9,591 nt of DNA from Holtiella tumoricola (GTDB lineage: Bacteria; Bacillota; Clostridia; Lachnospirales; Cellulosilyticaceae), in NCBI RefSeq assembly GCF_027857615.1, contig NZ_JAQIFT010000060.1, positions 1-9,591 of the forward strand, given 5' to 3'. A program made the translations under genes and the position numbers. A model generated the notes under the pieces. The model was given only the letters and a program-made list of their open reading frames with translations, ran no database searches and was not told the DNA's origin. Below are positions 1-7,977 of the stretch, in pieces; the stretch's first letter is position 1; each line of letters begins with the position of its first letter.

Positions 1-12
1 TACAGCCTTTTC

Positions 13-36
13 TCAGTGGCGCCTGTGCGCTGCTGA
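13..36. other. GC-rich hairpin at left edge
   Basis: Arms 14-22 (CAGTGGCGC) and 27-35 (GCGCTGCTG), extended by T13-A36, pair around a CTGT loop. Read rightward the stem is complete if two G-U pairs are allowed; read leftward it has two mismatches. Its GC content stands out from the AT-rich surroundings. It could be the 3' end of a rightward transcript, although only a loose T-rich stretch follows. It could also be the start of the leftward transcript made from the promoter at 45-73. The window edge prevents a decision. Confidence 0.35.
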
Positions 37-44
37 CTTGATTT

Positions 45-73
45 ATTATGCACCATTCATCTACATAAGTCAA
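45..73 (-). promoter_or_regulatory. Leftward sigma-A type promoter
   Basis: On the minus strand a -35 box TTGACT (68-73) is followed by a 17-base spacer and a -10 box CATAAT (45-50). Each hexamer matches the vegetative consensus at five of six positions, and the spacing is optimal. Transcription would start near position 38 and leave the window leftward, entering the GC-rich hairpin at 13-36 within a few bases. No start codon with a ribosome binding site is visible in the remaining 38 bases, so the transcript has either an untranslated leader or an RNA product that cannot be seen here. Confidence 0.5.
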
Positions 74-116
74 CACTATTTCTTAACTTTTTTTATCTTT
101 ATTTCTCTTTATTTTC

Positions 117-190
117 TTATCCCCATAATTATACCCTTGTCCCCATTTTATCCACTGTTTTTACTGTATTTATACACATTTTGTGGATAA
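117..190. other. Cluster of DnaA-box-like 9-mers
   Basis: Four matches to the DnaA box TTATNCACA lie within 74 bases. They are TTATCCCCA (117-125, one mismatch), TTATCCACT (148-156, one mismatch), TTATACACA (170-178, full match to the degenerate consensus) and TTATCCACA on the minus strand (182-190, perfect). The surrounding sequence is very AT-rich and pyrimidine-rich on the plus strand. The arrangement resembles the DnaA-binding part of a clostridial origin or a DnaA-controlled promoter region. No dnaA, dnaN or rpmH gene is visible, so origin function is not shown. Confidence 0.5.
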
Positions 191-253
191 ACTTCTCATA
201 TTCCTTCTATTCCTCTCATATATTAATACAAAGCATAAAGACTAGGTGGAGAT

Positions 254-301
254 CAAGGGAGTCCTAATACTGTGCGTTTTAGGCCATACCCTTGTTTTTT
301 T
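254..301 (+). terminator. Leader hairpin with T-run upstream of glpA
   Basis: CAAGGG (254-259) pairs with CCCTTG (289-294), and inside it CCTAA (263-267) pairs with TTAGG (279-283), leaving an 11-base loop. Seven T's (295-301) follow at once, which is the layout of an intrinsic terminator. It ends 66 bases before the dehydrogenase start codon. A transcript starting upstream would therefore meet a terminator before the operon. In Bacillus subtilis the glpD and glpFK leaders carry such terminators, and GlpP with glycerol 3-phosphate prevents termination; a similar role here is inferred. No convincing promoter could be picked in 191-253. Confidence 0.55.
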
Positions 302-355
302 ATGGATTTTTTACGTTATCCTCCTCTTAGTTTGATGAGCTTTCGTATTCTTATT

Positions 356-360
356 GGAGG
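356..360 (+). promoter_or_regulatory. Ribosome binding site fixing the glpA start
   Basis: GGAGG lies seven bases before ATG 368. The reading frame stays open upstream to a GTG at 272, but that would add 32 residues ahead of the Rossmann strand and would place the start inside the leader hairpin. The ATG at 368 gives a protein beginning MYDIIIVGAG, as expected for this flavoprotein family. Confidence 0.85.
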
Positions 361-367
361 TGAATAT

Positions 368-1804
368 ATGTATGACATCATTATTGTAGGAGCTGGTGTA
401 GTAGGTTGTGCTATTGCTCGTGAGCTTTCACGTTACCAACTTAATACTTTAGTGCTAGAAAAAGCAAATGATGTATGCTGTGGAACAAGCAAAGCAAATA
501 GTGCTATTGTCCATGCTGGTTTTGATGCAAAACCTAATACGTTAAAAGGTAAGTTGAATGCCCCCAGTAATCTACTTTTTGATGAGCTTGTAAGTGAGCT
601 AGATTTCCCATTCAAACGTAATGGCTCTCTTGTCTTATGCTTTGACCAAAAAGATATACCTGCTTTACTTGAACTTAAAGATCGTGGTGTCCAAAATGGT
701 GTTCCCAATCTTGCAATTCTCTCTGGTGATGAAGTGAGACGCTTAGAACCTGCTGTAACTGACCAAGTTGTTGCTGCACTGTATGCACCTACTGGTGGCA
801 TTGTATGCCCATTTAACTTGACTATTGCACTTGCTGAAAATGCACATACTAATGGAGTTGAGTTCCACTTTAATACTCCTGTTACTTCTATTAAGAAAGA
901 AGAAGATTACTTTGTACTTACGTCTCCTTGTCAAACTTACCAAGCTAAAGTGGTTGTTAATGCTGCTGGTGTATTCAGTGATACTTTAAATAATATGGTT
1001 AGCGCTGACCAATTCACTATTACACCTAGAAAAGGTGAGTATAACCTCTTTGATAAATATGTAGGACATTTAGCTAGTCATACTTTATTCCAACTTCCAA
1101 CTAAACTTGGAAAAGGTATCTTAGTTTCTCCTACTATTGATGGTAACTTACTTGTAGGACCTAACGCAGTAGACCAAGATGATAAAGAAGATTTAGATAC
1201 AACGAGACACGGCTTAGATGGTATTATGCAAAAAGCACTACTTAGCGTAAAATCTATTCCTCTTAATATGGTGATCACTTCTTTTAGCGGACTGCGTGCC
1301 CGTTCAGAATTAGATGACTTTATTTTAGGTGAAGCTTCTGATGTGCCTAACTTCTTTAATGCCGCAAGCATTGAGTCTCCTGGACTTACTTGTGCACCAC
1401 TTATAGGTAAGTATATTACCGATCAAATTTGCAACAAAGTAAATCCACCTCCAAATCCTCACTTTAATCCTAAACGTAAAGGAATCATTAGGTTTAATGA
1501 ATGTTCTAAGGAGGAACAAGAGAAACTTATTCAATCTAATCCTCTCTATAGCAAGATAGTCTGTAGATGTGAATCTATTACAGAAGCTGAAATTGTAGAT
1601 GCCCTTACACGACCTCTAGGTGCCCGTGATCTAGATGGTATAAAACGTAGAACACGTGCCGGTGCTGGTCGTTGCCAAGCTGGGTTCTGCCTTGTTCGCA
1701 ATATGGAGCTTCTTGCAAAGTATTTAAATATACCTCTTATGGAGGTTAGCAAATTTGGTAAGTCTTCTACCTTTTTAGTTGGTCGTAATAAAGAAGATCT
1801 TTAA
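368..1804 (+). CDS. glpA: GlpA-type glycerol-3-phosphate dehydrogenase (FAD, BFD-like [2Fe-2S])
   Basis: Predicted to oxidise sn-glycerol 3-phosphate to dihydroxyacetone phosphate with FAD, in the cytoplasm or at the inner face of the membrane. The 478-residue protein starts with an FAD-binding Rossmann motif, G8-x-G10-x-x-G13, with acidic E31 at the end of the next strand. A DAO-fold oxidoreductase domain fills roughly residues 3-360. The C-terminal region is a BFD-like [2Fe-2S] domain with cysteines C399, C401, C436 and C441. This two-domain architecture is that of E. coli GlpA and differs from the single-domain aerobic GlpD. The next gene starts 15 bases downstream behind AGGAGG, so the two are co-transcribed. 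L-2-hydroxyglutarate oxidases share the DAO fold; the [2Fe-2S] domain and the glpK-glpF neighbourhood favour glycerol 3-phosphate. Substrate is inferred, not shown. Confidence 0.82.
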   Translation: MYDIIIVGAGVVGCAIARELSRYQLNTLVLEKANDVCCGTSKANSAIVHAGFDAKPNTLKGKLNAPSNLLFDELVSELDFPFKRNGSLVLCFDQKDIPALLELKDRGVQNGVPNLAILSGDEVRRLEPAVTDQVVAALYAPTGGIVCPFNLTIALAENAHTNGVEFHFNTPVTSIKKEEDYFVLTSPCQTYQAKVVVNAAGVFSDTLNNMVSADQFTITPRKGEYNLFDKYVGHLASHTLFQLPTKLGKGILVSPTIDGNLLVGPNAVDQDDKEDLDTTRHGLDGIMQKALLSVKSIPLNMVITSFSGLRARSELDDFILGEASDVPNFFNAASIESPGLTCAPLIGKYITDQICNKVNPPPNPHFNPKRKGIIRFNECSKEEQEKLIQSNPLYSKIVCRCESITEAEIVDALTRPLGARDLDGIKRRTRAGAGRCQAGFCLVRNMELLAKYLNIPLMEVSKFGKSSTFLVGRNKEDL

Positions 1805-1819
1805 TCTAGGAGGTGTACG

Positions 1820-3082
1820 ATGCAAAGCTATGACTTAATCATTGTTGGTGGAGGTCCTGCTGGTTTAGGTGCTGCTCTAGCTGCTAGAAAAAAAGGCATT
1901 CAAAATTTACTTATTATAGAACGTGAAGCTTATCTTGGTGGGATTTTAAATCAATGTATTCATAATGGCTTCGGCCTTCATACTTTCAAAGAAGAACTTA
2001 CTGGTCCAGAATATGCCGAACGATTTGTAAGTGCAATTCATAAGGAAAATATACCTTACTTACTAGGCACAATGGTCTTAGATATTACTTCTGATAAAGT
2101 AGTTTATGCACTCTCTCCTACAGAAGGTTTACTTACTTTAAAGGCAAAAGCCATTATTCTTGCTATGGGATGCCGTGAAAAGCCTCGTGGTGCGCTTACT
2201 ATTCCAGGTAGTCGATGTAGTGGTATATTAACTGCTGGTACTGCTCAAAAGTTAGTGAATATGCGTGGTTTTATGCCGGGTAAAGAAGTAGTTGTATTAG
2301 GTTCTGGAGATATTGGCCTTATTATGGCAAGACGTATGACTCTTGAAGGTGCTAAAGTCAAAGCTGTAGCTGAGCTTCTTCCATACTCTAGTGGTTTAAA
2401 GCGTAATATTGTGCAATGTCTAGATGATTATGGCATCCCTCTCTTACTTAACCATACTGTTACCAAGGTTCATGGTAAAGATAGATTGACAGGAGTTACT
2501 ATAGCTAAGGTAGATGAAAGTAAAAAGCCTATCCCTAATACTTCTACCTTTATTCCTTGTGACTTACTCCTTCTTTCTGTAGGTCTTCTACCAGAAAATG
2601 AACTCTCTCGCAAAGCTTCTATAGAACTTTCTCCTATTACAGGTGGAGCAATTGTAAATGAAATCTTAGAAACAAGTACACCTGGCATCTTTGCTTGTGG
2701 CAATGTCCTTCATGTTCATGACTTAGTTGACTATGTAACAACTGAAAGTGAAATAGCTGGTGCACATGCTGCAGACTATATTCTTAGTCATACTCATTCT
2801 TCTACTACTGACAAAATACCAATTCTTGTAACAGAGGGTGTGCGCTATAGCGTACCTCATTTCCTAACTTCTGCTCCTACAACACCTATTACATTTCGCT
2901 TTAGAGTAGATAAAGTCTATAAAGATGCTTATAAATGTCTCTATATTAATGACATGCGTGTTATGAAAAAGAAAAAACGTATTTTTACACCAGGTGAAAT
3001 GGAATACCTTATCCTTACACCGGATCTCCTAGCTAAACATCCTCATATTACTTCCATCACTTTAAAGATAGAAAGGAGTTAA
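1820..3082 (+). CDS. GlpB-like FAD/NAD(P)-binding oxidoreductase
   Basis: A 420-residue flavoprotein of the pyridine-nucleotide disulfide oxidoreductase fold. It has an N-terminal FAD motif G10-G-G12-P-A-G15 and a second, NAD(P)-binding, dinucleotide motif G161-S-G163-D-I-G166. A late GIFACGN segment (289-295) corresponds to the conserved C-terminal FAD contact. Redox CxxC is absent, so it is not a thioredoxin reductase; a lone C46 sits in LNQCIHNGFG, a motif I associate with this glp-linked subfamily. It probably takes electrons from the GlpA-type subunit and passes them to NAD(P) or another carrier. ATG 1820 is preceded by AGGAGG at 1808-1813. The gene ends three bases before the next start. 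It fills the operon position of E. coli glpB, but the fold family appears different, so the glpB name is not assigned. Confidence 0.8.
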   Translation: MQSYDLIIVGGGPAGLGAALAARKKGIQNLLIIEREAYLGGILNQCIHNGFGLHTFKEELTGPEYAERFVSAIHKENIPYLLGTMVLDITSDKVVYALSPTEGLLTLKAKAIILAMGCREKPRGALTIPGSRCSGILTAGTAQKLVNMRGFMPGKEVVVLGSGDIGLIMARRMTLEGAKVKAVAELLPYSSGLKRNIVQCLDDYGIPLLLNHTVTKVHGKDRLTGVTIAKVDESKKPIPNTSTFIPCDLLLLSVGLLPENELSRKASIELSPITGGAIVNEILETSTPGIFACGNVLHVHDLVDYVTTESEIAGAHAADYILSHTHSSTTDKIPILVTEGVRYSVPHFLTSAPTTPITFRFRVDKVYKDAYKCLYINDMRVMKKKKRIFTPGEMEYLILTPDLLAKHPHITSITLKIERS

Positions 3083-3085
3083 GCT

Positions 3086-3454
3086 ATGAAAACAGTTGAA
3101 CTTACATGTATTGGTTGCCCTCTTGGCTGTAGTCTTACCGCAACTTTAGATGACGATAAGGTCATAAATGTTACAGGCAACTCCTGCAAAATTGGTGTAG
3201 ATTATGCTCATGAAGAATGTACACACCCTACTAGGGTTCTAACAACTACTTTACCTGTACGTGATGGTAACTTTCCTCGTGTAGCTGTTAAAACAAAGAA
3301 ACCCATTCCTAAAACCAAGATTAGAGCTTGTATGAAAGCACTCAAAACACTAGAAGTTCGTGCACCTATTAATGTTGGTGATATCTTATGTAAAGATTTA
3401 GCCAATACAGGTGTAAGTGTTGTGGCTACTCAAAAAGTCTCTAAGATTGTTTAA
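3086..3454 (+). CDS. DUF1667-type Cys-rich protein, third glp oxidoreductase component
   Basis: A soluble 122-residue protein with an N-terminal CxxCxxxC motif (C8, C11, C15) followed by C34 and C45. This pattern resembles the N-terminal iron-sulfur segment of molybdopterin oxidoreductases and fits a bound [Fe-S] cluster or metal. Further cysteines are C82 and C102. It resembles the DUF1667 family, usually found directly behind a GlpA-like and a GlpB-like flavoprotein in anaerobic Bacillota. Its ribosome binding site (GGAG, 3075-3078) lies inside the end of the preceding gene and only three bases separate the genes, so translation is probably coupled. The likely role is electron transfer within or out of a three-subunit glycerol-3-phosphate dehydrogenase; that role is inference. 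It has no membrane segment and is not homologous in layout to GlpC. Confidence 0.78.
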   Translation: MKTVELTCIGCPLGCSLTATLDDDKVINVTGNSCKIGVDYAHEECTHPTRVLTTTLPVRDGNFPRVAVKTKKPIPKTKIRACMKALKTLEVRAPINVGDILCKDLANTGVSVVATQKVSKIV

Positions 3455-3467
3455 TACCTTTTAGTTC

Positions 3468-3507
3468 TAGCCCTAATTCTTGTCTCATAAACTTAATTAA
3501 AGGGCTA
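3468..3507 (+). terminator. Possible end hairpin of the first operon
   Basis: TAGCCCT (3468-3474) pairs with AGGGCTA (3501-3507), and AATT (3475-3478) can pair with AATT (3495-3498) across a two-base bulge. It starts 14 bases after the stop codon of the third operon gene. No clean T-run follows; instead CTAAT (3505-3509) can pair with ATTAG (3516-3520), which would compete with the outer stem. It may be a weak or factor-dependent terminator, or part of the structured region ahead of glpK. Confidence 0.35.
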
Positions 3508-3623
3508 ATCTTAAAATTAGCATAAACTTACTCTTCATTTCTTATTTTGGCACCCTGTTTTACAGACTCTTCTATTCCTTTCCTAGATGCACTAAAATTC
3601 AATTTTTCTTTTTCTTTGAGTGT

Positions 3624-3690
3624 ACCCATTATACATGGGTTATTAGATTTATAGATAGAAGTACTGGGGCTCTATCTATTTCTACATTTT
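3624..3690 (+). promoter_or_regulatory. Two inverted repeats in the glpK leader
   Basis: ACCCAT (3624-3629) and ATGGGT (3635-3640) form a perfect six-base stem with a five-base loop. Eleven bases on, ATAGATAGA (3651-3659) and TCTATCTAT (3671-3679) form a perfect nine-base stem with an 11-base loop, followed by T-rich TTTCTACATTTT. The second looks like a weak intrinsic terminator 52 bases before the glpK ribosome binding site. Its loop shares TACTG with the loop of the glpA leader hairpin. A role in glycerol-dependent antitermination or operator binding is possible. The rest of the 3455-3741 gap is AT-rich with no gene; only weak promoter-like hexamers were seen (TTGTCT 3480-3485 with GCTAAT 3504-3509; TTGAGT 3616-3621). 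Confidence 0.4.
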
Positions 3691-3741
3691 CTATGATATG
3701 ATGGGATTAACTTCTATTTATTCTAAGGGGGTATTTTATTT

Positions 3742-5232
3742 ATGCCAAAGTATATCATGTCGTTAGATCAAGGAACTACTAGTTCAAGATGTATTCTTTT
3801 TAACGAAAAGGGTCTCATTGAAAGTGTAGCTCAAAAAGAATTTACTCAAATTTATCCTAAAGCTGGCTGGGTAGAACATGATCCTGCTGAAATTTGGTTT
3901 ACCCAAATTAGCGTTGCTACAGAAGCAATGCAACATATTAATGCTTCTGCAAGTGATATCGCTGCTTTAGGTATTACCAATCAACGTGAAACAACTGTTG
4001 TATGGGATAAGGCAACTGGTAGACCTATCTACAATGCTATCGTATGGCAATGTAGAAGAACCTCCGAATACTGCGATAGCCTTAAAGAAGAAGGCTATGA
4101 CCAAGTTATTAAAGACAAAACTGGTCTTATCTTAGATGCTTATTTTTCTGGCACTAAAGTTAAATGGATTCTAGATAACGTTGAAGGTGCAAGAGAAAAA
4201 GCTGAACGTGGCGAACTTCTCTTTGGTACCATTGATACTTGGCTTATTTGGAATCTCACAAATGGCAAAGTTCATGTAACGGACTATTCCAATGCTTCAC
4301 GTACCCTCCTATTCAATATTCATACATTAAAATGGGATGAAGACATCTTAGCTAAATTAAACATTCCACTTTGTATGCTCCCAGAAGTTAAACCTTCTAG
4401 CTGTGTATATGGAGAAACTGATCCTTCTCTACTTGGTGGAGCTATCCCTATTGGTGGTGCTGCTGGTGACCAACAAGCTGCTCTTTTCGGTCAAGTTTGT
4501 CATAAACCAGGTACAGCCAAAAATACTTATGGCACAGGTTGCTTCTTGCTTATGAATACAGGTGAGCAGGCTATTACTTCTAAAAACGGCCTCCTTACTA
4601 CAATCGCTTGGGGACTTGATGGTAAAGTTGAATATGCACTTGAAGGAAGTATCTTCATTGCAGGTGCAGCTATTCAATGGCTAAGAGATGAGTTACGTAT
4701 GATTGACCATGCTTCTCATACTGAAACTTATGCTAAGTCTGTTCCTGATACTAACGGTGTATATGTGGTTCCTGCCTTTACAGGACTTGGTGCACCTTAT
4801 TGGGATCAATATGCACGTGGTACAGTGGTAGGTCTTACTCGTGGTGTTAAAAAGGAACACTTTATTCGTGCAACATTAGAATCTCTAGCTTATCAAACTT
4901 ATGATGTTCTCAAAGCGATGCAAGAAGATTCAGGCATTGAACTTAAAGCACTTAAAGTAGATGGTGGTGCCTGTGCAAATAACTTCTTAATGCAATTCCA
5001 ATCTGACATTCTTGGTGTTCAAGTTGATAGACCTGAAATTATTGAAACAACAGCCCTTGGCGCTGCATACCTTGCAGGTCTTGCAGTAGGATACTGGAAA
5101 GATAAAGAAGATATCAGCAAGAATTGGGCTCTTTCAAAAAGCTTTGTACCAAAAATGACTACTGAAAAGTGTGATGAATTACTCGTTGGCTGGCATAAGG
5201 CTGTAAAATGCTCTCTAGGTTGGGCTAAATAA
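3742..5232 (+). CDS. glpK: Glycerol kinase
   Basis: Phosphorylates glycerol to sn-glycerol 3-phosphate with ATP in the cytoplasm, trapping glycerol brought in by GlpF. At 496 residues it has normal family length. It has the FGGY-kinase N-terminal phosphate loop (DQGTTSSR, 9-16), glycerol-binding R82-E83, Y134 and catalytic-base region D243-Q244 in AGDQQAALFGQ. ATP-binding segments include NTYGTGCF (261-268) and DGGACANN (407-414). The start is set by AAGGGGG at 3725-3731, ten bases before ATG. Bacillota enzymes controlled by HPr carry a phosphorylatable histidine in a YHF(F/Y)G motif just before the AGDQQAALFG motif; here that stretch reads DPSLLGG (227-233), with no histidine, so PTS stimulation by this route is unlikely. 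glpF follows after 44 bases in the same operon. Confidence 0.97.
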   Translation: MPKYIMSLDQGTTSSRCILFNEKGLIESVAQKEFTQIYPKAGWVEHDPAEIWFTQISVATEAMQHINASASDIAALGITNQRETTVVWDKATGRPIYNAIVWQCRRTSEYCDSLKEEGYDQVIKDKTGLILDAYFSGTKVKWILDNVEGAREKAERGELLFGTIDTWLIWNLTNGKVHVTDYSNASRTLLFNIHTLKWDEDILAKLNIPLCMLPEVKPSSCVYGETDPSLLGGAIPIGGAAGDQQAALFGQVCHKPGTAKNTYGTGCFLLMNTGEQAITSKNGLLTTIAWGLDGKVEYALEGSIFIAGAAIQWLRDELRMIDHASHTETYAKSVPDTNGVYVVPAFTGLGAPYWDQYARGTVVGLTRGVKKEHFIRATLESLAYQTYDVLKAMQEDSGIELKALKVDGGACANNFLMQFQSDILGVQVDRPEIIETTALGAAYLAGLAVGYWKDKEDISKNWALSKSFVPKMTTEKCDELLVGWHKAVKCSLGWAK

Positions 5233-5276
5233 TTAAGAGAAGTTGTTAAAAAGTATTTAATTCGAGGGGGAATTGA

Positions 5277-5984
5277 ATGATGTCAACATTCTTTGCAGAG
5301 CTTTTAGGAACTATGATTCTTATACTTTTAGGTAATGGCGTTGTTGCCAATGTAAATCTTAACAAATCAAAAGGTAAAGGTGGCGGTTGGATCGTTGTTG
5401 CTACAGGTTGGGCACTTGCTGTTGCTATTCCTGTATACATCTTTGGCCCTATTAGTGGGGCGCACTTTAATCCTGCTGTAACTATTGCCAATGCAGCAAT
5501 TGGTAATTTTGCTTGGGCAGATGTACCTATGTACATTATCGCTCAAATGATTGGTGCTATTATTGGTGCATGTCTTGTATTCCTTCATTACCTCCCACAT
5601 TGGAAGGAAACTGAAGATAAGGCTACAAAACTTGCATGTTTTGCAACAGGTCCAGCTATTCCTTCTACAATCGGAAACTTTATTTCTGAGTTTATCGGAA
5701 CATTTATTTTAGTATTTGCATTACTCGGTATTGGTAACACAGTTATGGTAGACGGACTTTCTCCTATGGTAGTAGGTCTCGTTATCTGGGTAATCGGCTT
5801 AACACTCGGTGGTCCAACTGGTTATGCTATCAACCCTGCTCGTGACTTAGGTCCTCGTATTGCTCATGCACTCCTTCCTATCCCAGGAAAAGGTGACTCT
5901 GACTGGAAATATGCTTGGATTCCAGTTGTTGCACCAATAGCTGGTGGCGTTGTAGCCTCTTTAATATTCGCAGCTATTTTTTAA
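5277..5984 (+). CDS. glpF: Glycerol uptake facilitator (aquaglyceroporin, MIP family)
   Basis: An inner-membrane channel for passive glycerol entry. The 235-residue protein has the expected six hydrophobic helices (about 3-25, 38-56, 84-106, 131-153, 160-180, 212-235) and two re-entrant half-helices with the NPA boxes N65-P66-A67 and N186-P187-A188. The selectivity filter fits glycerol rather than water: W45 and R189 align with E. coli GlpF W48 and R206, Y183 takes the place of F200, and D190 follows the second NPA box as in glycerol channels. The protein is shorter than E. coli GlpF. The start could be ATG 5277 or the adjacent ATG 5280; GAGGGGG at 5264-5270 fits both. Co-transcription with glpK is likely. 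Confidence 0.95.
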   Translation: MMSTFFAELLGTMILILLGNGVVANVNLNKSKGKGGGWIVVATGWALAVAIPVYIFGPISGAHFNPAVTIANAAIGNFAWADVPMYIIAQMIGAIIGACLVFLHYLPHWKETEDKATKLACFATGPAIPSTIGNFISEFIGTFILVFALLGIGNTVMVDGLSPMVVGLVIWVIGLTLGGPTGYAINPARDLGPRIAHALLPIPGKGDSDWKYAWIPVVAPIAGGVVASLIFAAIF

Positions 5985-5993
5985 AATTTAAAC

Positions 5994-6002
5994 TGTTATA
6001 AT
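5994..6002 (+). promoter_or_regulatory. Extended -10 promoter element for dhaK
   Basis: TGTTATAAT (5994-6002) is a perfect -10 hexamer with the TGn extension, nine bases after the glpF stop codon. No -35 box is recognisable at the right distance, which is tolerated by extended -10 promoters. Transcription would begin near 6009 and give dhaK a leader of about 170 nt containing the large hairpin at 6024-6131. Confidence 0.45.
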
Positions 6003-6023
6003 TTATCTACTCTACAAAGTAAA

Positions 6024-6131
6024 ATAATAAGGGCATGCCATTCTAGATTTTTACGACGGATTTTGGGCTAAACTATTTTTGTTTCTCCTCCTATCCTGAA
6101 AGATATCTAGAGAGCTATGCCCTTTTATTAT
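6024..6131. repeat. Large imperfect palindrome between glpF and dhaK
   Basis: AAGGGCAT (6029-6036) pairs with ATGCCCTT (6117-6124), extended outward by ATAAT (6024-6028) with ATTAT (6127-6131) across a two-base bulge. Inside, TCTAGAT (6042-6048) pairs with ATCTAGA (6105-6111), and a few further pairs such as GGAT (6058-6061) with ATCC (6093-6096) continue the rod. The right arm runs into TTTTATTATA. It could be a long terminator for glpKF, a regulatory leader of dhaK, or a small mobile (MITE-like) repeat: AAGTAAA occurs at 6017-6023, directly beside the left arm, and at 6135-6141, three bases beyond the right arm. The sequence alone does not choose between these. Confidence 0.55.
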
Positions 6132-6180
6132 AGGAAGTAAAGCATTAATAATTATCATTGAAAATGTTTAGGGGGCTACT

Positions 6181-7176
6181 ATGAAAAAGATCATTAATAA
6201 TACAAGTCAAGTTGTAGAAGAAATGTTAGAAGGTATTGTATGTGCTTATCCTCATGCTATTAAACGTCTGCCTGGCACACAAGTTCTTGTACGTGCAAAT
6301 AAACCAGATCATAAAGTTGCCCTTGTAAGTGGTGGCGGAAGTGGGCATGAACCTTCTCATGGTGGATTTGTAGGAACGGGGATGTTAGATGGTGCTGTAG
6401 CTGGTGCTGTATTTACATCACCTACACCTGACCAAGTTTATGAAGCCATTAAAGCCGTTGATAATGGAAGTGGTGTACTCCTTATTATTAAAAATTATAC
6501 AGGAGATGTACTCAACTTTGAGATGGCTGCTGATCTTGCCATGATGGATGGGATTGAAGTAGAAAAGATTATCGTTAATGATGATGTAGCTGTAGAAAAT
6601 AGTACTTGGACTACAGGTAGACGTGGTATTGCAGGTACACTCTTTGTACATAAGATTGCAGGTGCAAAAGCAGAAGCAGGCGCACCTCTTAGCGAAGTTA
6701 AACGTGTAGCTGAAAAGGTTATTGCCAATGTCCGTTCCATGGGAATGGCACTTTCTGCTTGTACAGTACCAGAAGCCGGCAAACCTAGCTTTACCCTTGC
6801 TGATGATGAGATGGAAATCGGTCTAGGTATTCATGGCGAACCAGGTACTCATCGTGAAAAAATTAAAGAAGCTGATGCTATTGTAAGTGATTTATTAGAT
6901 AAAATCTTTCTTGATTTATCACTTCAAGCTCAAGATGAAGTAGCTGTTCTTGTAAATGGCTTAGGTGCAACCCCACTTATGGAACTCTATATTGCTAATC
7001 GCAAAGTAAATGAAATCCTTACTTCAAAAGGAATTATACCCGTTAAAACATTGGTAGGAAACTATATGACTTCTATTGAAATGGCCGGTTTCTCCATTTC
7101 ACTTCTAAAGTTAGATAATGAACTTAAAGGCTTACTTGAAGCACCTGCTAATACACCTGCACTCGTACAATATTAA
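6181..7176 (+). CDS. dhaK: Dihydroxyacetone kinase, DhaK subunit
   Basis: The dihydroxyacetone-binding subunit of the kinase that makes dihydroxyacetone phosphate. At 331 residues it is a stand-alone DhaK, not the fused ATP-type DAK. Key residues fall at the E. coli DhaK positions: G53 and H56 in GGGSGHEPSH, D109 in YTGD, and H218 in GLGIHGEPG, the histidine that binds substrate as a hemiaminal. ATG 6181 follows AGGGGG at 6170-6175. PTS-type enzymes need DhaL (nucleotide-binding) and DhaM (phosphoryl carrier) as partners, and both are missing from the window: a terminator and a convergent gene follow at once. It may work with a DhaL encoded elsewhere. Its location behind glpKF suggests co-induction with glycerol catabolism, though its own leader may allow separate control. 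Confidence 0.95.
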   Translation: MKKIINNTSQVVEEMLEGIVCAYPHAIKRLPGTQVLVRANKPDHKVALVSGGGSGHEPSHGGFVGTGMLDGAVAGAVFTSPTPDQVYEAIKAVDNGSGVLLIIKNYTGDVLNFEMAADLAMMDGIEVEKIIVNDDVAVENSTWTTGRRGIAGTLFVHKIAGAKAEAGAPLSEVKRVAEKVIANVRSMGMALSACTVPEAGKPSFTLADDEMEIGLGIHGEPGTHREKIKEADAIVSDLLDKIFLDLSLQAQDEVAVLVNGLGATPLMELYIANRKVNEILTSKGIIPVKTLVGNYMTSIEMAGFSISLLKLDNELKGLLEAPANTPALVQY

Positions 7177-7205
7177 TTCAAATAAATTCATCTTCTTAAT
7201 ACATT

Positions 7206-7246
7206 AAAGAGCTATAAAACTTCTATTTGTTCTATAGCTCTTTTTC
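7206..7246. terminator. Intrinsic terminator after dhaK
   Basis: AAAGAGCTATA (7206-7216) pairs with TATAGCTCTTT (7233-7243). After one mismatch AAC (7218-7220) pairs with GTT (7229-7231), leaving an eight-base loop. The right arm leads into TTTTTC. The A-rich left flank gives a weaker T-run for the opposite strand, so it may also stop the convergent phosphatase transcript, whose stop codon is 58 bases away. Confidence 0.85.
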
Positions 7247-7303
7247 TATCATTAAAATTGTTCAGTTTTCTTTAAAAACTATTCATTAAGGACTACTAAT
7301 CGC

Positions 7304-7933
7304 TTACCAGCCTAATTGTTTTGTTTTATTAGTGAAATGGGTATCATCATTCTTAAAGATAATATGACACTCACCTTTTTCGTCACATTCAATTTTTGTA
7401 AGCGTTGTTTGCCCCATAACCTCTTGATTCACATCTTCATCCTTAAAGTAATACATTAAGGCTTTTAAAGTAATGCCGTGAGCTACAATAAGTATTTCTT
7501 TTCCTTTGTTTACTTCAATAATCTCATCCATAGCCTGTCTTACTCTATCCCTTACTTCCTCTAGGTTTTCACCACCTGGAGCTGACATAGTTGTATCACC
7601 TTCCATAATCAGATTAATATTCCACTCAGGATTTTCTTTTGTAATCTCTTCTGTCTTTCTTCCTTCATATTCTCCAAAGCCCATTTCCATAAGTGCATCG
7701 CAAGTAATGACTTCTACTGATTTATCACCCTTTAAAATATGTGCTGTATGTAATGCCCTCTCAATTGGACTTGAGTAAATAACATCTATGTTTAAGTCTT
7801 TTAAACGCTCTTTGAGTTCTTCAGCTTTTTGGATTCCTTCTTGTGTAAGTGGTGAATTACCTCTTCCTTGTAAACGCTTTTCTATATTCCATTCTGTCTG
7901 TCCATGTCGTGTTAAATAAATTGTTGTTTTCAT
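7304..7933 (-). CDS. Histidine phosphatase family protein (phosphoglycerate mutase-like)
   Basis: A cytoplasmic 209-residue member of histidine phosphatase branch 1. The family acts through a phosphohistidine, and the whole catalytic set is present: R9-H10-G11 at the N-terminus (LTRHGQTEWN), R59 in SSPIERALHTA, the general acid E83 in MEMGFGEYEGR, and the second histidine H152 in VAHG. Members include cofactor-dependent phosphoglycerate mutases, alpha-ribazole phosphatase (CobC) and broad phosphatases. No neighbour points to cobalamin synthesis, and the protein is short for a glycolytic mutase, so the substrate stays open. The minus-strand start at 7933 has GAGG about eight bases upstream. 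It is convergent with dhaK and probably unrelated to the glycerol operon. Confidence 0.9.
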   Translation of the reverse strand: MKTTIYLTRHGQTEWNIEKRLQGRGNSPLTQEGIQKAEELKERLKDLNIDVIYSSPIERALHTAHILKGDKSVEVITCDALMEMGFGEYEGRKTEEITKENPEWNINLIMEGDTTMSAPGGENLEEVRDRVRQAMDEIIEVNKGKEILIVAHGITLKALMYYFKDEDVNQEVMGQTTLTKIECDEKGECHIIFKNDDTHFTNKTKQLGW

Positions 7934-7949
7934 TTTACTGCCTCGTTTC

Positions 7950-7962
7950 TATACACTGTATA
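7950..7962. promoter_or_regulatory. Perfect dyad ahead of the phosphatase gene
   Basis: TATACACTGTATA is a perfect 6-1-6 inverted repeat, 17 bases upstream of the phosphatase start codon and downstream of its probable -10 box. It could be an operator for a dimeric repressor. With AT-rich arms, chance is a real alternative. Confidence 0.25.
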
Positions 7963-7977
7963 TGCTATTCATTATTT